Below the pieces are notes generated by a model. That model was not told where the DNA came from and made no database searches. It saw only the letters and a list, made by a program, of their open reading frames with translations. A stretch of 64,000 nt of DNA, from the NCBI RefSeq assembly GCF_009363255.1, contig NZ_CP045318.1, positions 720,001 to 784,000 on the forward strand, read 5' to 3'. Positions 41,145 through 49,950 of this stretch are shown here, piece by piece. The stretch is from Roseivivax sp. THAF197b. GTDB taxonomy: Bacteria > Pseudomonadota > Alphaproteobacteria > Rhodobacterales > Rhodobacteraceae. Numbering within the stretch: the stretch's first letter is position 1; the number at the start of each line of letters is the position of its first letter. Made by a program: the position numbers and the translations under genes.

Positions 41145-41526
41145 TTTTCCCGATATTCCAAGACGGTCGCGGCATCCTGGACGATGGGCGCAGCCGGTCG
41201 GTCCTGCGAGACAAGCGCAACGCGGGGCGAGTCGCGCCATGTCATGTGCGTCGCAAGCGGCGTGTCATTCGGAGCGTTGACCATCGATAGGCTGGCGTTT
41301 CCCGCATTGAGATGATTTGTCAGAGCGTGAATGGCCGGAATATTGCGGCGCAGGTGCTGGATCCGCGGGAACGCTCGATGATGAAGCGCTGTCGCCGCGC
41401 ATAAGATCGGAGGCGGGCGACTTCTGTGTCTCCCGCAGTCACGCAGATGACAGACCTTGCTGAGATCATATCGCTTCCCGGTGCCGCCGCTCCTATCCGT
41501 GCGGGTTCGGTGGATGGTAGCGCGGT
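41145..41526. other. Gene-free stretch after tRNA-His
   Basis: 382 bp in which no protein with family similarity, RNA fold or repeat could be supported on either strand. It may hold the promoter of the YeiH-family gene and remains of something older. Confidence 0.5.
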
Positions 41527-42582
41527 ATGACGGAACCTGACGACATCACGGCGGAGATCGGCGGGGAAGCCGGACTGCGCGCCAAGGCGCGCGTGGTCTT
41601 CCCAGGCCTCTTGGTCGCGGCTATCATCGCGCTCGCCAGCCAGTTCGTGGCCGAGCATTACGGCGCACCCGCGATGCTTCTGGCCCTCCTGTTCGGTGTG
41701 GCGCTGAATTTCCTGGGCTCCGAAGCCAAAAGCCGCCCGGGCATCGATTTCGGCTCCCGCGAGGTTCTGCGGCTGGGCGTGGTGCTTCTGGGCGTGCGCA
41801 TCAGCGCCGAGATGCTGAACGTCCTCGGCTGGGAGATCATCCTGTTGGTGATGGCCGGGACCGTCGTGACCATTTCCTTCGGGATGCTGACCGCGCCGCT
41901 TTTCGGCTTTCGTCACCGCTTTGCCTTTCTGTCTGCAGGCGCTGTTGCGATCTGCGGCGCATCGGCGGCCATGGCCATCGCGGCCATCCTGCCCCGCGAC
42001 GAGCGGTCGGAGGAACGGCTGATCTTCACGGTGGTCGGGGTCACGCTGCTGTCGACCGTGGCGATGATCCTCTACCCGATCCTCGCCGAAAGCCTCGGTC
42101 TCGACACCAAGACCACGGGCATCTTCATCGGGGCGACGGTGCATGATGTGGCGCAGGTCGTGGGTGCGGGCTTCTCGGTCAGTCAGGAAACGGGGGACGT
42201 CGCCACCCTGGTGAAACTCCTGCGGGTTCTCATGCTGGCGCCGGTCGTACTCGTGGCGACGCTCGTGATCCGGTCCGTCATCGGCGCGGAGGAGACAGGC
42301 GGGACGCGGCCGCCGCTGGTGCCCGGGTTCGTGCTGGGCTTCATTGCGCTTGCGACGCTGGGATCGTTCGGGCTGCTGCCTGGCTTCGTGATCACGGTTG
42401 CGTCCGAGGCGTCGCGCTGGCTGTTGCTGATGGCGATCGGATCGGTGGGCATGAAGACCTTGCCCAAGGACATCCTGAACGTGGGCACATCGGCGGCGGT
42501 GTTCCTTGTGGCGCAGACGATGTTTCTTGCGCTGTTCATCCTGATCGGTCTGTGGCTGCTCGCGGGGTTTCCGGCTGTCTGA
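41527..42582 (+). CDS. YeiH family putative sulfate exporter
   Basis: A 351-residue membrane protein with about ten segments (VFPGLLVAAIIALASQFVAE, GAPAMLLALLFGVALNFLG and so on). It has the family motifs FGSREVLRLGVVLLGVRISAEMLN, AGAVAICGASAAMAIAAILP, FIGATVHDVAQVVGAGFSVS and SVGMKTLPKDILNVG. The UPF0324/YeiH family is annotated as sulfate exporters by similarity; the evidence is thin. A LysR-type partner, frequent beside this family, is absent here. Confidence 0.87.
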   Translation: MTEPDDITAEIGGEAGLRAKARVVFPGLLVAAIIALASQFVAEHYGAPAMLLALLFGVALNFLGSEAKSRPGIDFGSREVLRLGVVLLGVRISAEMLNVLGWEIILLVMAGTVVTISFGMLTAPLFGFRHRFAFLSAGAVAICGASAAMAIAAILPRDERSEERLIFTVVGVTLLSTVAMILYPILAESLGLDTKTTGIFIGATVHDVAQVVGAGFSVSQETGDVATLVKLLRVLMLAPVVLVATLVIRSVIGAEETGGTRPPLVPGFVLGFIALATLGSFGLLPGFVITVASEASRWLLLMAIGSVGMKTLPKDILNVGTSAAVFLVAQTMFLALFILIGLWLLAGFPAV

Positions 42583-42655
42583 GGCCTGCCGGGACTGCCT
42601 TTAAACAGCCTTTCGCAAGGTCGCGGCGCGCAACCTGTTCGATTTGTCCCAAGCG

Positions 42656-42964
42656 TCACTCCGCGGGCGTCAGAATCGCGCTTTGGCGCAAGGTCCCGTC
42701 CGGCGCGAAGACGAGAACCGTATCCTGATCGGTGACCACGATGATCCGGTCGGTCATCGCCGTGACGGACAGTGCCGTGGCGCCTGCGGGCAAGTCCAGC
42801 GCGTCGGGCAGGGCCATGGGGGCCGGTTCGCGGAAGCGGATGACAAAGAGCGCAATGATGACTAGAAGGCCCGCGATCATCGTCGCGGTCAGTGTCGTGA
42901 CCAATATCTTGAGAAACCGGATATCGCCGCCCGGCACCGGATCGGGTTGAGAGGGGCCATCCAT
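42656..42964 (-). CDS. DUF6476 family membrane protein
   Basis: A 102-residue protein with one membrane segment (FLKILVTTLTATMIAGLLVIIALFVIRF, about residues 16-43) and a soluble tail of beta strands (ATALSVTAMTDRIIVVTDQDTVLVFAPDGTLRQSAIL), probably outside the cytoplasm. It fits DUF6476, found in Rhodobacterales. AGGTGG lies ahead of the ATG at 42964. This start codon overlaps the start codon of rluD on the other strand by two bases. Confidence 0.82.
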   Translation of the reverse strand: MDGPSQPDPVPGGDIRFLKILVTTLTATMIAGLLVIIALFVIRFREPAPMALPDALDLPAGATALSVTAMTDRIIVVTDQDTVLVFAPDGTLRQSAILTPAE

Positions 42965-43994
42965 GCGCGTCACCACCTATCGTTTTGCGATCGGGCCGAA
43001 CCCGCCTTCGCGGCTTGATAAGGCCTTGGCGCGCGATGTGCCAGAGAGCGCCGCATTGTCGCGGACCCGGCTCGCCGCCCTTCTGGGCGAGGGCGCTGTG
43101 CGCATCAACGGAAGCGTCGCATCCGATCCCAAGGCCAAGATCGCCGAGGGCGCCGAGGTCGAGATCGACGTGGCCGAAGCCGCAGAGGTCGATATCCGGC
43201 CCGAGGCCATCCCGCTCGACATCCTGTTCGAGGATCCGGACCTGATCGTCGTGCACAAACCCGCAGGCATGGTTGTGCACCCCGCACCCGGCACGCCGGG
43301 GGGCACGCTCGTCAACGCGCTCCTGCATCATTTCGGGGACGATCTGTCGGGCATCGGCGGCGAAAAGCGGCCGGGCATCGTGCACCGGATCGACAAGGAT
43401 ACGAGCGGGCTTCTGGTCGTGGCCAAGTCCGACCGGGCGCATCACGGCCTGGCCCGGCAATTCGAGGCCCATAGTGTCGAGCGGCGCTACCTCGCGCTGT
43501 GTTACGGCGTGCCCGATACGGGCGATCCGCGTCTGCGCGGCGTGCGCGGCGTCTCGTTCGAGCCGGGTGCCGTGATGAAGATCACCACCGGTCTTGCGCG
43601 CCACAAGACCGACCGTCAGCGTCAGGCGGTCTATTTCGACGGGCAGGGGCGGCACGCGATCACCCGCGCGCATCTTTTGGAACACTTCGGCAGCCCGCCG
43701 TCGCTCGGATTGTTGGAATGCAGGCTCGAAACCGGGCGCACGCACCAGATTCGCGTGCATATGGCGCATGCAGGATTCGGCCTTGTGGGCGATCCGGTCT
43801 ATGGCGGACGCCGCAAGATCAGTCCGAAAGCCGTGTCGGAGGCCGCACTGGCCGCCGTGAAGACTTTTCCGCGTCAGGCGCTCCATGCCGCGACGCTGGG
43901 CTTCGATCACCCGGTCAGTGGCGAACACCTGTCCTTCGAGGCGCCCTTGCCCGGGGACATGGATGCGCTGCTCAAGGCTCTGTCTGTGCGCTGA
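42963..43994 (+). CDS. RluA/RluD family 23S rRNA pseudouridine synthase
   Basis: A 343-residue enzyme that turns uridine to pseudouridine. The N-terminal S4 domain (SRLDKALARDVPESAALSRTRLAALLGEGAVRINGSVA) is followed by the catalytic domain: HKPAGMVVHPAPG, the active-site Asp in GIVHRIDKDTSGLLVVAKSD, and ETGRTHQIRVHMAHAGFGLVGDPVYG. It is most like RluD, which modifies helix 69. AGAGGGG precedes the ATG at 42963, inside the opposite gene. Confidence 0.92.
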   Translation: MRVTTYRFAIGPNPPSRLDKALARDVPESAALSRTRLAALLGEGAVRINGSVASDPKAKIAEGAEVEIDVAEAAEVDIRPEAIPLDILFEDPDLIVVHKPAGMVVHPAPGTPGGTLVNALLHHFGDDLSGIGGEKRPGIVHRIDKDTSGLLVVAKSDRAHHGLARQFEAHSVERRYLALCYGVPDTGDPRLRGVRGVSFEPGAVMKITTGLARHKTDRQRQAVYFDGQGRHAITRAHLLEHFGSPPSLGLLECRLETGRTHQIRVHMAHAGFGLVGDPVYGGRRKISPKAVSEAALAAVKTFPRQALHAATLGFDHPVSGEHLSFEAPLPGDMDALLKALSVR

Positions 43995-44087
43995 AACACG
44001 AAGCACATGCGCTTGAGACGGGTGAAACAGGGACCCGTAGCCGAAGCGGATGCGTTAAGGTGATGACAAGACTTGGACGTCTATACG

Positions 44088-44116
44088 CTTGAAACCCCCA
44101 AGACTGCCTCCCATAT
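44088..44116 (+). promoter_or_regulatory. Sigma-32 (RpoH)-type promoter upstream of rpoH
   Basis: CTTGAAA (44088-44094), 15 bp, CCCATAT (44110-44116) fits the E. coli sigma-32 consensus at every defined base. It lies 35 bp upstream of the rpoH ATG, indicating that the heat-shock sigma factor drives its own gene. Confidence 0.8.
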
Positions 44117-44151
44117 GGGATGTTAAGTCGGTAAACATTGGAGGGATGGGA

Positions 44152-45048
44152 ATGAGTAATTATGGAAACCTTCCGGCGCCATCACCCGAAGCGGGGCTGA
44201 GCCGGTACCTGCAGGAAATCCGGAAATTCCCGCTCCTGGAGCCGGAAGAGGAATACATGCTGGCCAAGCGCTGGGTCGAGGATGAGGATACCGAGGCCGC
44301 GCACAAGATGGTCACGTCGCATCTGCGTCTCGCCGCCAAGATCGCCATGGGCTATCGCGGCTACGGCCTGCCGCAGGCCGAGGTCATCTCCGAGGCGAAT
44401 GTGGGCCTGATGCAGGCCGTGAAGCGCTTCGATCCGGAAAAGGGCTTCCGCCTTGCCACCTACGCGATGTGGTGGATCCGCGCCGCCATCCAGGAATACA
44501 TCCTGCGGTCCTGGAGCCTTGTGAAGCTTGGCACCACGTCGGCCCAGAAAAAGCTGTTCTTCAACCTGCGCAAGGCGAAAAGCCGGATCGGCGCGCTTGA
44601 AGACGGCGATCTGCGGCCCGAGCACGTGCAGCGGATCGCGACCGATCTCGGCGTGACCGAGGACGAGGTCATCTCGATGAACCGGCGCATGTCGGGGGGG
44701 GATGCGTCCCTCAATGCTCAGGTCGGTCAGGAAGACGACGGCGCGATGCAGTGGCAGGACTGGCTGGAGGACGAGGACGCCGACCAGGCCAGCGACTACG
44801 AGGCCAAGGACGAGCTGGATACGCGCCGCGCACTTCTGACCGAAGCAATGGATGTGCTGAACGACCGGGAAAAGGACATCCTCGTGAAGCGTCGTCTGGC
44901 AGAAAAGCCGATGACCTTGGAGGATCTGAGCGGCGAATACGATGTCAGCCGCGAACGGATCCGGCAGATCGAGGTCCGCGCTTTCGAGAAGCTGCAGAAA
45001 CGGATGACGGAATTGGCGAAGGAGCAAGGGCTACTGTCCAACGCCTGA
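44152..45048 (+). CDS. rpoH: RNA polymerase heat-shock sigma factor RpoH (RpoHI type)
   Basis: A 298-residue sigma-70 family factor. It has the region 2 motif QAEVISEANVGLMQAVKRFDPEKGFRLATYAMWWIRAAIQEYILRSWSLVKLGTT. The RpoH box QKKLFFNLRKAKSRI follows, and region 4 has a helix-turn-helix (MTLEDLSGEYDVSRERIRQIEVRAFEKLQKRM). It matches RpoHI of Rhodobacter more than RpoHII. GGAGG precedes the ATG at 44152. A consensus sigma-32 promoter lies ahead, and a terminator follows. Confidence 0.96.
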   Translation: MSNYGNLPAPSPEAGLSRYLQEIRKFPLLEPEEEYMLAKRWVEDEDTEAAHKMVTSHLRLAAKIAMGYRGYGLPQAEVISEANVGLMQAVKRFDPEKGFRLATYAMWWIRAAIQEYILRSWSLVKLGTTSAQKKLFFNLRKAKSRIGALEDGDLRPEHVQRIATDLGVTEDEVISMNRRMSGGDASLNAQVGQEDDGAMQWQDWLEDEDADQASDYEAKDELDTRRALLTEAMDVLNDREKDILVKRRLAEKPMTLEDLSGEYDVSRERIRQIEVRAFEKLQKRMTELAKEQGLLSNA

Positions 45049-45072
45049 CGCGGCCTTCGCCTACAGAAGTGG

Positions 45073-45102
45073 AAAGCCGCCGGACGTCCCGGCGGCTTTT
45101 TC
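45073..45102 (+). terminator. Terminator of rpoH
   Basis: AAGCCGCCGG and CCGGCGGCTT around ACGTC, followed by a T run. It lies 25 bp after the rpoH stop. Confidence 0.93.
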
Positions 45103-45120
45103 GTGTCGCGGCTACGCATC

Positions 45121-45540
45121 TCAGGGCTCGCGGACGATCATCACCGATGCGCCCGAATGCCCTGCGATCGCGCCCCCGTTGGACGACCAGAAATAATTCG
45201 CGATGCTGGGCTTGTGCGACGCCATGATCACCAGATCGGCCCCGAGTTCGTCCACGGCCTTGAGCAGCGCATGATCCAGATCGACGGCCTGATCGTGCAA
45301 CACAAGTGCATGCGACGCGGCCTCGTAATCATTCTGACGCCCTTGGCTTTCCGCAAAATTGGCCAGCTTTCCGCGGAACTCCTCGGGGCTGTGGGCAAGG
45401 GCGCTGGGTTGGGTCGACGTGGCCGAGACAAAGGTGACCTTGGCGCCGTGATGCTTGGCCTGATCGGCGGTCACCTCAAGGGCGCGCTTCAATTGATCGG
45501 TATGCGCCAGATCGACGGGGGCCATGATATGATTGAACAT
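45121..45540 (-). CDS. Universal stress protein family (UspA-like)
   Basis: A 139-residue cytoplasmic protein of the Usp fold. It starts MFNHIMAPVDLAHTDQLKRALEVTADQAKHHGAKVTFVSATSTQPSALAHSPEEF. The C-terminal GADLVIMASHKPSIANYFWSSNGGAIAGHSGASVMIVREP carries the ATP-binding-type G-x-x-x-x-x-x-G-S pattern in slightly altered form (SSNGGAIAGHSGASVMIV). AAGGAG precedes the ATG at 45540. An FNR-like box about 90 bp upstream suggests induction under low oxygen. Confidence 0.88.
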   Translation of the reverse strand: MFNHIMAPVDLAHTDQLKRALEVTADQAKHHGAKVTFVSATSTQPSALAHSPEEFRGKLANFAESQGRQNDYEAASHALVLHDQAVDLDHALLKAVDELGADLVIMASHKPSIANYFWSSNGGAIAGHSGASVMIVREP

Positions 45541-45628
45541 TTTGGGTCTCCTTGTCTTTGGGAAGGCTGCGCGCAAGCGCGCAGGATCGAGATCAGGAAC
45601 ACGCTATGAGGGCTGCGCGCCGGTGGCA

Positions 45629-45642
45629 TTGTCCTATGTCAA
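45629..45642. promoter_or_regulatory. FNR/Dnr-like box upstream of the usp gene
   Basis: TTGTCCTATGTCAA has one clean half-site (GTCAA) and one with a single change, so it is 9 of 10 against TTGAC-N4-GTCAA. It lies 89 bp upstream of the usp start. Confidence 0.35.
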
Positions 45643-45711
45643 AGGGCTGTTCGCGATTGCCAAGCCGGGCAACTCCCCGCAGGTTGGCCGCGAATTGTGA
45701 AGGAGATCGCT

Positions 45712-46680
45712 ATGAGCCGTCATGTCCGATGGGGTATTCTGGGGGCCGCGAAATTCGCGCGCGAACATATGGGGCCCGCGCTTCATGCCGCGCGCGGCGG
45801 CGAGCTGGCGGCTCTGGCGACCTCATCGGCAGAAAAGGCGGCGCCCTTCGCCGCGTTTGCGCCGGGCCTGCGCGTACATGACAGCTATGACGCCCTTCTG
45901 GCCGATCCCGAGATCGACGCGGTCTATATTCCGCTACCGAACGCGTTGCATGTGGATTGGACGTTTAAGGCGCTCGATGCAGGCAAGCACGTGTTCTGTG
46001 AAAAACCGCTCGCGCTGCGCGCGGAGGATTTCGATGCCGTGATCGCCAAGCGCGACACGACCGGGCTTCTGGCCGCGGAGGCCTACATGATCGTGCACCA
46101 CCCGCAATGGCAGCGGGCAAAGGCGCTTCTGAAGGAGGGCGCCATCGGGCCATTGCAGGAGGTCACCGCACAATTTTCCTTCTTCAACGATGATACGCAC
46201 AACATCCGCAACCAGTCGGAGATGGGCGGCGGCGCGCTGCCCGATATCGGTGTCTATATCTTCGGCGGGGCGCGATTCGTGACGGGCGAGGAGCCGGAGG
46301 TCATCTTGTCCTCGGATATCGACTGGGCGCACGAGGTCGATACCCGCGCGCATGTCACGGCGCGATTCCCGACTTTTCACTATTCGGGCTACGTCTCGAC
46401 CCGGATGGCGCCCTATCAGCGCGTGACCTTCCATGGCGAGACCGGCGTGATGACGCTGCAAACGCCGTTCAATGCGCAGGTCTTCGGCGAGGCGGTGATC
46501 GAGCTGGAACTGGGCGGTGGGGTGCGGCGGCAGGAGCGATTCCCGGCGGCCAATCACTACGTTTTGCAGAACGAGGCGTTCAATCGGTCGGTGCTGGAGG
46601 GGGCGGCCTATCCCTGTCCGCTGGAATTCTCCCGCGGCACGCAGGCCATGATCGACATGGTCTACGCGAAGGCCCGATGA
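45712..46680 (+). CDS. Gfo/Idh/MocA family oxidoreductase
   Basis: A 322-residue NAD(P)-dependent oxidoreductase. The Rossmann part has WGILGAAKFAREHMGPALHAA at the start and the EKP motif in HVFCEKPLAL. The second domain carries the dimerisation sheet and MGGGALPDIGVYIFGGARFV with D/Y residues of the active site. It resembles glucose-fructose oxidoreductase or dihydrodiol dehydrogenase types; the sugar or polyol substrate is unknown. AAGGAG precedes the ATG at 45712. Confidence 0.9.
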   Translation: MSRHVRWGILGAAKFAREHMGPALHAARGGELAALATSSAEKAAPFAAFAPGLRVHDSYDALLADPEIDAVYIPLPNALHVDWTFKALDAGKHVFCEKPLALRAEDFDAVIAKRDTTGLLAAEAYMIVHHPQWQRAKALLKEGAIGPLQEVTAQFSFFNDDTHNIRNQSEMGGGALPDIGVYIFGGARFVTGEEPEVILSSDIDWAHEVDTRAHVTARFPTFHYSGYVSTRMAPYQRVTFHGETGVMTLQTPFNAQVFGEAVIELELGGGVRRQERFPAANHYVLQNEAFNRSVLEGAAYPCPLEFSRGTQAMIDMVYAKAR

Positions 46681-46709
46681 AAAAACGCCCGGGCGTTGGC
46701 CCGGGCGTC
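46681..46709. terminator. Terminator between convergent oxidoreductase and phaZ
   Basis: ACGCCCGGGC-GTTG-GCCCGGGCGT hairpin. The minus strand has a run of six T, so it mainly terminates phaZ. Confidence 0.85.
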
Positions 46710-46737
46710 ATCTAAATCGATGTACCTTACGCGCGGA

Positions 46738-48039
46738 TCAGGCCGCGGCGGTCGTATCGCGCGGCGGTGCCTTCTTCGCGGCGGCCTTGGCGGAGGCTTT
46801 CTGGCGGGCGCCGGAATTGGCGTCGATGAAATCCAGCACCAGCGGGCGAATGTTGTTGCGCCAGGAGCGGCCCGCGAAGATGCCGTAATGGCCGGCGCCG
46901 GGCTCGAGGTGGCTGGCCTTCATGCTGTCGGGCAGGCCGGTCAGAAGATCGAGCGCGGCAATGCACTGGCCGGGCGCGGAAATGTCGTCATTCGTGCCTT
47001 CGACGGTCTTGACGGCGACATTGGTGATCTTGCCGATATCGACATGCTTGCCCTGCACCGTGAAGTCGTTGTTGGCGATCTCGCAGCGCTTGAAGATGCG
47101 ATCCACCGTGGAGAGGTAGAATTCCGCGGGCATGTCCATCACGGCGAGGTATTCGTCGTAGAACTTGTTGTGCTTGTCGTGATCGGACGCCTCTCCGCGC
47201 GCCACGGCCATGATCTGGTCGCGGAAGGCGCGGGCATGGGTGTCGGAATTCATCGCGATGAAGGACGACAGCTGCAACAGGCCGGGATAGACCCTGCGGC
47301 CGACGCCCGCATAGCGGAAGCCCACGCGCTGACACATCGATTCCTCGAGCTGGCCCATGGTGACGCGGGCCCCGAAATCGGTGACCTCGGTCGGCGCGGC
47401 CTCGGGGTCGATCGGTCCGCCGATCAGGGTCAGGGTGCGCGGCTGCGCGTCGGGGTCCTCCTCCGCGAGGTAGGCGGTGGCGGCCAGCGTCAGCGGCGCG
47501 GGCTGGCAAACCGCGATGACATGCGTGTCGGGGCCAAGCTCGCGCATGAAGTCGACGAGATAGAGGGTGTAATCCTCGACGTCGAATTTGCCTGCGGAAA
47601 CCGGGATATCCCTCGCGTTGTGCCAATCGGTCACATAGACTTCGCAATTGGTGATGAGGGATTTCACCGTGGAGCGGAGGAGCGTCGCGTAATGGCCCGA
47701 CATCGGTGCGACCAGAAGGATGCGGCGCGGCTGTGTCTTTCGGCCGGCAACCTCGAAGTGGATCAGATCGCCGAAGGGCTTGCTGACCACGGTCTTCGGG
47801 GTGACGATGTGGTCCTTGCCGTCGTCGCAGGTGAAGCTGTCGATCCCCCAGTCGGGTTTGGCGACCATCCGCTCGAACGTGCGCTCGGTCACCGTGCCCC
47901 AGGCTTCCATCCAGCGGATGCCGGGATGGGGCAGCAAGGCGAGACCGGGATAGGATGCCATCGTGCGAGCGGTGGCACCGAGCCACTGATTGGTGTTACG
48001 CACGGTCTCCATGAAGTCATAGGTGGCCATGTAGCGCAT
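46738..48039 (-). CDS. phaZ: Intracellular polyhydroxyalkanoate depolymerase
   Basis: A 433-residue depolymerase that breaks down stored polyhydroxybutyrate. It starts MRYMATYDFMETVRNTNQWLGATARTMASYP. The likely catalytic Cys is in VIAVCQPAPLTLAA, as in the Ralstonia i-PHB depolymerases that use Cys. The downstream Asp and His are in the region TVEGTNDDISAPGQ and HLEPGAGHYGIFAG. The C-terminus ends in an Ala-Lys tail (QKASAKAAAKKAPPR). AAGGAG precedes the ATG at 48039. It is divergent from phaC; a longer open frame continuing antisense through phaC is not real. Confidence 0.93.
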   Translation of the reverse strand: MRYMATYDFMETVRNTNQWLGATARTMASYPGLALLPHPGIRWMEAWGTVTERTFERMVAKPDWGIDSFTCDDGKDHIVTPKTVVSKPFGDLIHFEVAGRKTQPRRILLVAPMSGHYATLLRSTVKSLITNCEVYVTDWHNARDIPVSAGKFDVEDYTLYLVDFMRELGPDTHVIAVCQPAPLTLAATAYLAEEDPDAQPRTLTLIGGPIDPEAAPTEVTDFGARVTMGQLEESMCQRVGFRYAGVGRRVYPGLLQLSSFIAMNSDTHARAFRDQIMAVARGEASDHDKHNKFYDEYLAVMDMPAEFYLSTVDRIFKRCEIANNDFTVQGKHVDIGKITNVAVKTVEGTNDDISAPGQCIAALDLLTGLPDSMKASHLEPGAGHYGIFAGRSWRNNIRPLVLDFIDANSGARQKASAKAAAKKAPPRDTTAAA

Positions 48040-48112
48040 AGGTGGTCTCCTTTCGCTCGGGCGCGAGGGACGGAAGCATTCCGGTCTGCCGCACGCCCTG
48101 GCGACAAAATTT

Positions 48113-48123
48113 CTGCGTAGCAG
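48113..48123. promoter_or_regulatory. PhaR-type operator in the phaZ/phaC divergent region
   Basis: CTGCGTAGCAG fits CTGC-N3-GCAG, the site described for Paracoccus PhaR. It lies 25 bp before phaC and could affect phaZ too. Confidence 0.6.
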
Positions 48124-48147
48124 CAAAGGTAGGGAGGAACCGGCCCG

Positions 48148-49950
48148 ATGACAACAGAGACCTTGGACCAAGAGAAGAATCTTGAGAAGTTTCAGGAGAA
48201 CCTTTCGCGTGTCGAGGAATTGTCGCAGCGTCTGATCTCGGCGATGACCAACCGAAAGCCGCTGGATACATCGCTTCAGGCACCGGATCACGAAGTCTAT
48301 ACCCAAGCCGTTCAGGGCTATTGGCAAACCTGGATGCAGAACCCCGCGCGGGTGATCGAGCATCAGTTTGCCTATTGGCAGGATACGATGAAGCACCTCG
48401 TGGAGGCGCAGCAGGCGCTGGCCACGGGGCAGCTCAAGGCGCCAGACGATCCGGGACCGCGCGACAAGCGCTTCGCGAATCCCCTGTGGGACACGCATCC
48501 TTATTTCAACTTCATCAAGCAGCAATACCTGATCAATTCCCGCACGCTTGAGCAGGCGGTCGCCGATATCGAGGACATGGATCCCAAGGAAAAGCGGCGC
48601 CTGACCTATTTCGCGCGTCAGATCGTCGACATGATGGCGCCGACAAACTTCATCTCCACAAACCCCGATGTTCTGCAAAAGGCCATCGAGACCGAGGGCG
48701 AGAGCCTCGTGAAAGGGCTTGAGAACCTGATCTCGGATCTGGAGGCGAATAACGGCGAACTGGTCGTCAAACTGGCCGATGAAGAGGCGTTCAAGATCGG
48801 CGAGAACATCGCAACGGCGGATGGCGAAGTGGTCTACCGCAATCGGTTGATGGAAATCATCCAGTATTCGCCGAGCACGGAAAAGGTGAAGGAAACGCCG
48901 ATCATCCTGTTCCCTCCCTGGATCAACAAGTTCTACATCCTCGATCTGCGCGAGAGTAACAGCTTCATCCGCTGGGTCGTGGAGCAGGGCTATACCCTGT
49001 TCGTGGTCAGCTGGATCAATCCCGATCACGATTATAGTGACGTCGGCCTTGATACTTACATCGAAGAAGGCTTCCTGACAGCGATCGAGGAAGTGAAGGC
49101 GATCACCAAGCAGAAGCGCGTGAACGCCATCGGCTATTGCATTGCGGGCACCACGCTGTCGCTGACGCTGGCGCTTTTGAAGAAACGCGGCGACAACTCG
49201 ATCAAGTCGGCGACCTTCTTCACCACGCTCACCGATTTCTCCGATCAGGGGGAGTTCACGCCCTTCCTGCAGGACGATTTCATCGACGGGATCGAGGACG
49301 AAGTTGAAAGAACGGGTGTGCTGCGGTCCTTCATCATGGCGCGGACCTTCTCGTTCCTGCGCTCGAACGACCTGATCTACCGGCCGGCGATCCAGAATTA
49401 CATGATGGGGGAGACGCCGCCCGCCTTTGATCTTCTCTATTGGAACGGGGACGGCTCCAACCTGCCTGCGCGCATGGCGGTGCAGTATCTGAGAGGTTTG
49501 TGCCAGTCGAATGCCTTTGCCGAGGAGGGGATCGAGCTGTTGGGCGAGACCTTGTCGATCAAGGACGTGGATGTACCGTTGATCTCCATCGCCTGCGAGA
49601 CCGACCACATCGCGGCGGCCTCCGACTGCTATCGCGGCGTGAGCCTGATGGGATCGAAGGAGCGGACCTTCATCCTGTCCGAGTCGGGTCATATCGCGGG
49701 GATCGTGAACCCGCCTTCGCGCGACAAGTACGGGCATTACATCAATGACGAGTTCGATGGCACGTTCGAGAATTGGAAATCCAAGGCCGAGCATCACAGT
49801 GGCTCCTGGTGGCCGGTCTGGGAGAAATGGATCTCCAAGCGCTCGGGCAAATGGGTCGCGGCCCGCACGCCGGGGGATGAACAGCATCCCTCTCTCGGGC
49901 CTGCGCCGGGAACCTACGTGATGGCAAAAGCGCGCGAGGTCGAACCATAG
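48148..49950 (+). CDS. phaC: Class I poly(R)-hydroxyalkanoate synthase
   Basis: A 600-residue synthase that polymerises hydroxyacyl-CoA into PHA granules. The N-terminal domain has FNFIKQQYLINSRTLEQAV. The alpha/beta hydrolase part has ILFPPWINKFYILDL, a lipase-like box with catalytic Cys in AIGYCIAGTTLSLTLAL, the Asp in IACETDHIAAASDCYRG and the His in SESGHIAGIVNPP. The spacing is normal for class I. It begins 25 bp after a PhaR-type site and leads the phaC-phaP-phaR series. Confidence 0.96.
   Translation: MTTETLDQEKNLEKFQENLSRVEELSQRLISAMTNRKPLDTSLQAPDHEVYTQAVQGYWQTWMQNPARVIEHQFAYWQDTMKHLVEAQQALATGQLKAPDDPGPRDKRFANPLWDTHPYFNFIKQQYLINSRTLEQAVADIEDMDPKEKRRLTYFARQIVDMMAPTNFISTNPDVLQKAIETEGESLVKGLENLISDLEANNGELVVKLADEEAFKIGENIATADGEVVYRNRLMEIIQYSPSTEKVKETPIILFPPWINKFYILDLRESNSFIRWVVEQGYTLFVVSWINPDHDYSDVGLDTYIEEGFLTAIEEVKAITKQKRVNAIGYCIAGTTLSLTLALLKKRGDNSIKSATFFTTLTDFSDQGEFTPFLQDDFIDGIEDEVERTGVLRSFIMARTFSFLRSNDLIYRPAIQNYMMGETPPAFDLLYWNGDGSNLPARMAVQYLRGLCQSNAFAEEGIELLGETLSIKDVDVPLISIACETDHIAAASDCYRGVSLMGSKERTFILSESGHIAGIVNPPSRDKYGHYINDEFDGTFENWKSKAEHHSGSWWPVWEKWISKRSGKWVAARTPGDEQHPSLGPAPGTYVMAKAREVEP

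Noticed and set aside
41145..41526. Remnant of a LysR regulator beside the YeiH-family gene
   Set aside because: Translations in all frames gave nothing like a helix-turn-helix or LysR effector domain.
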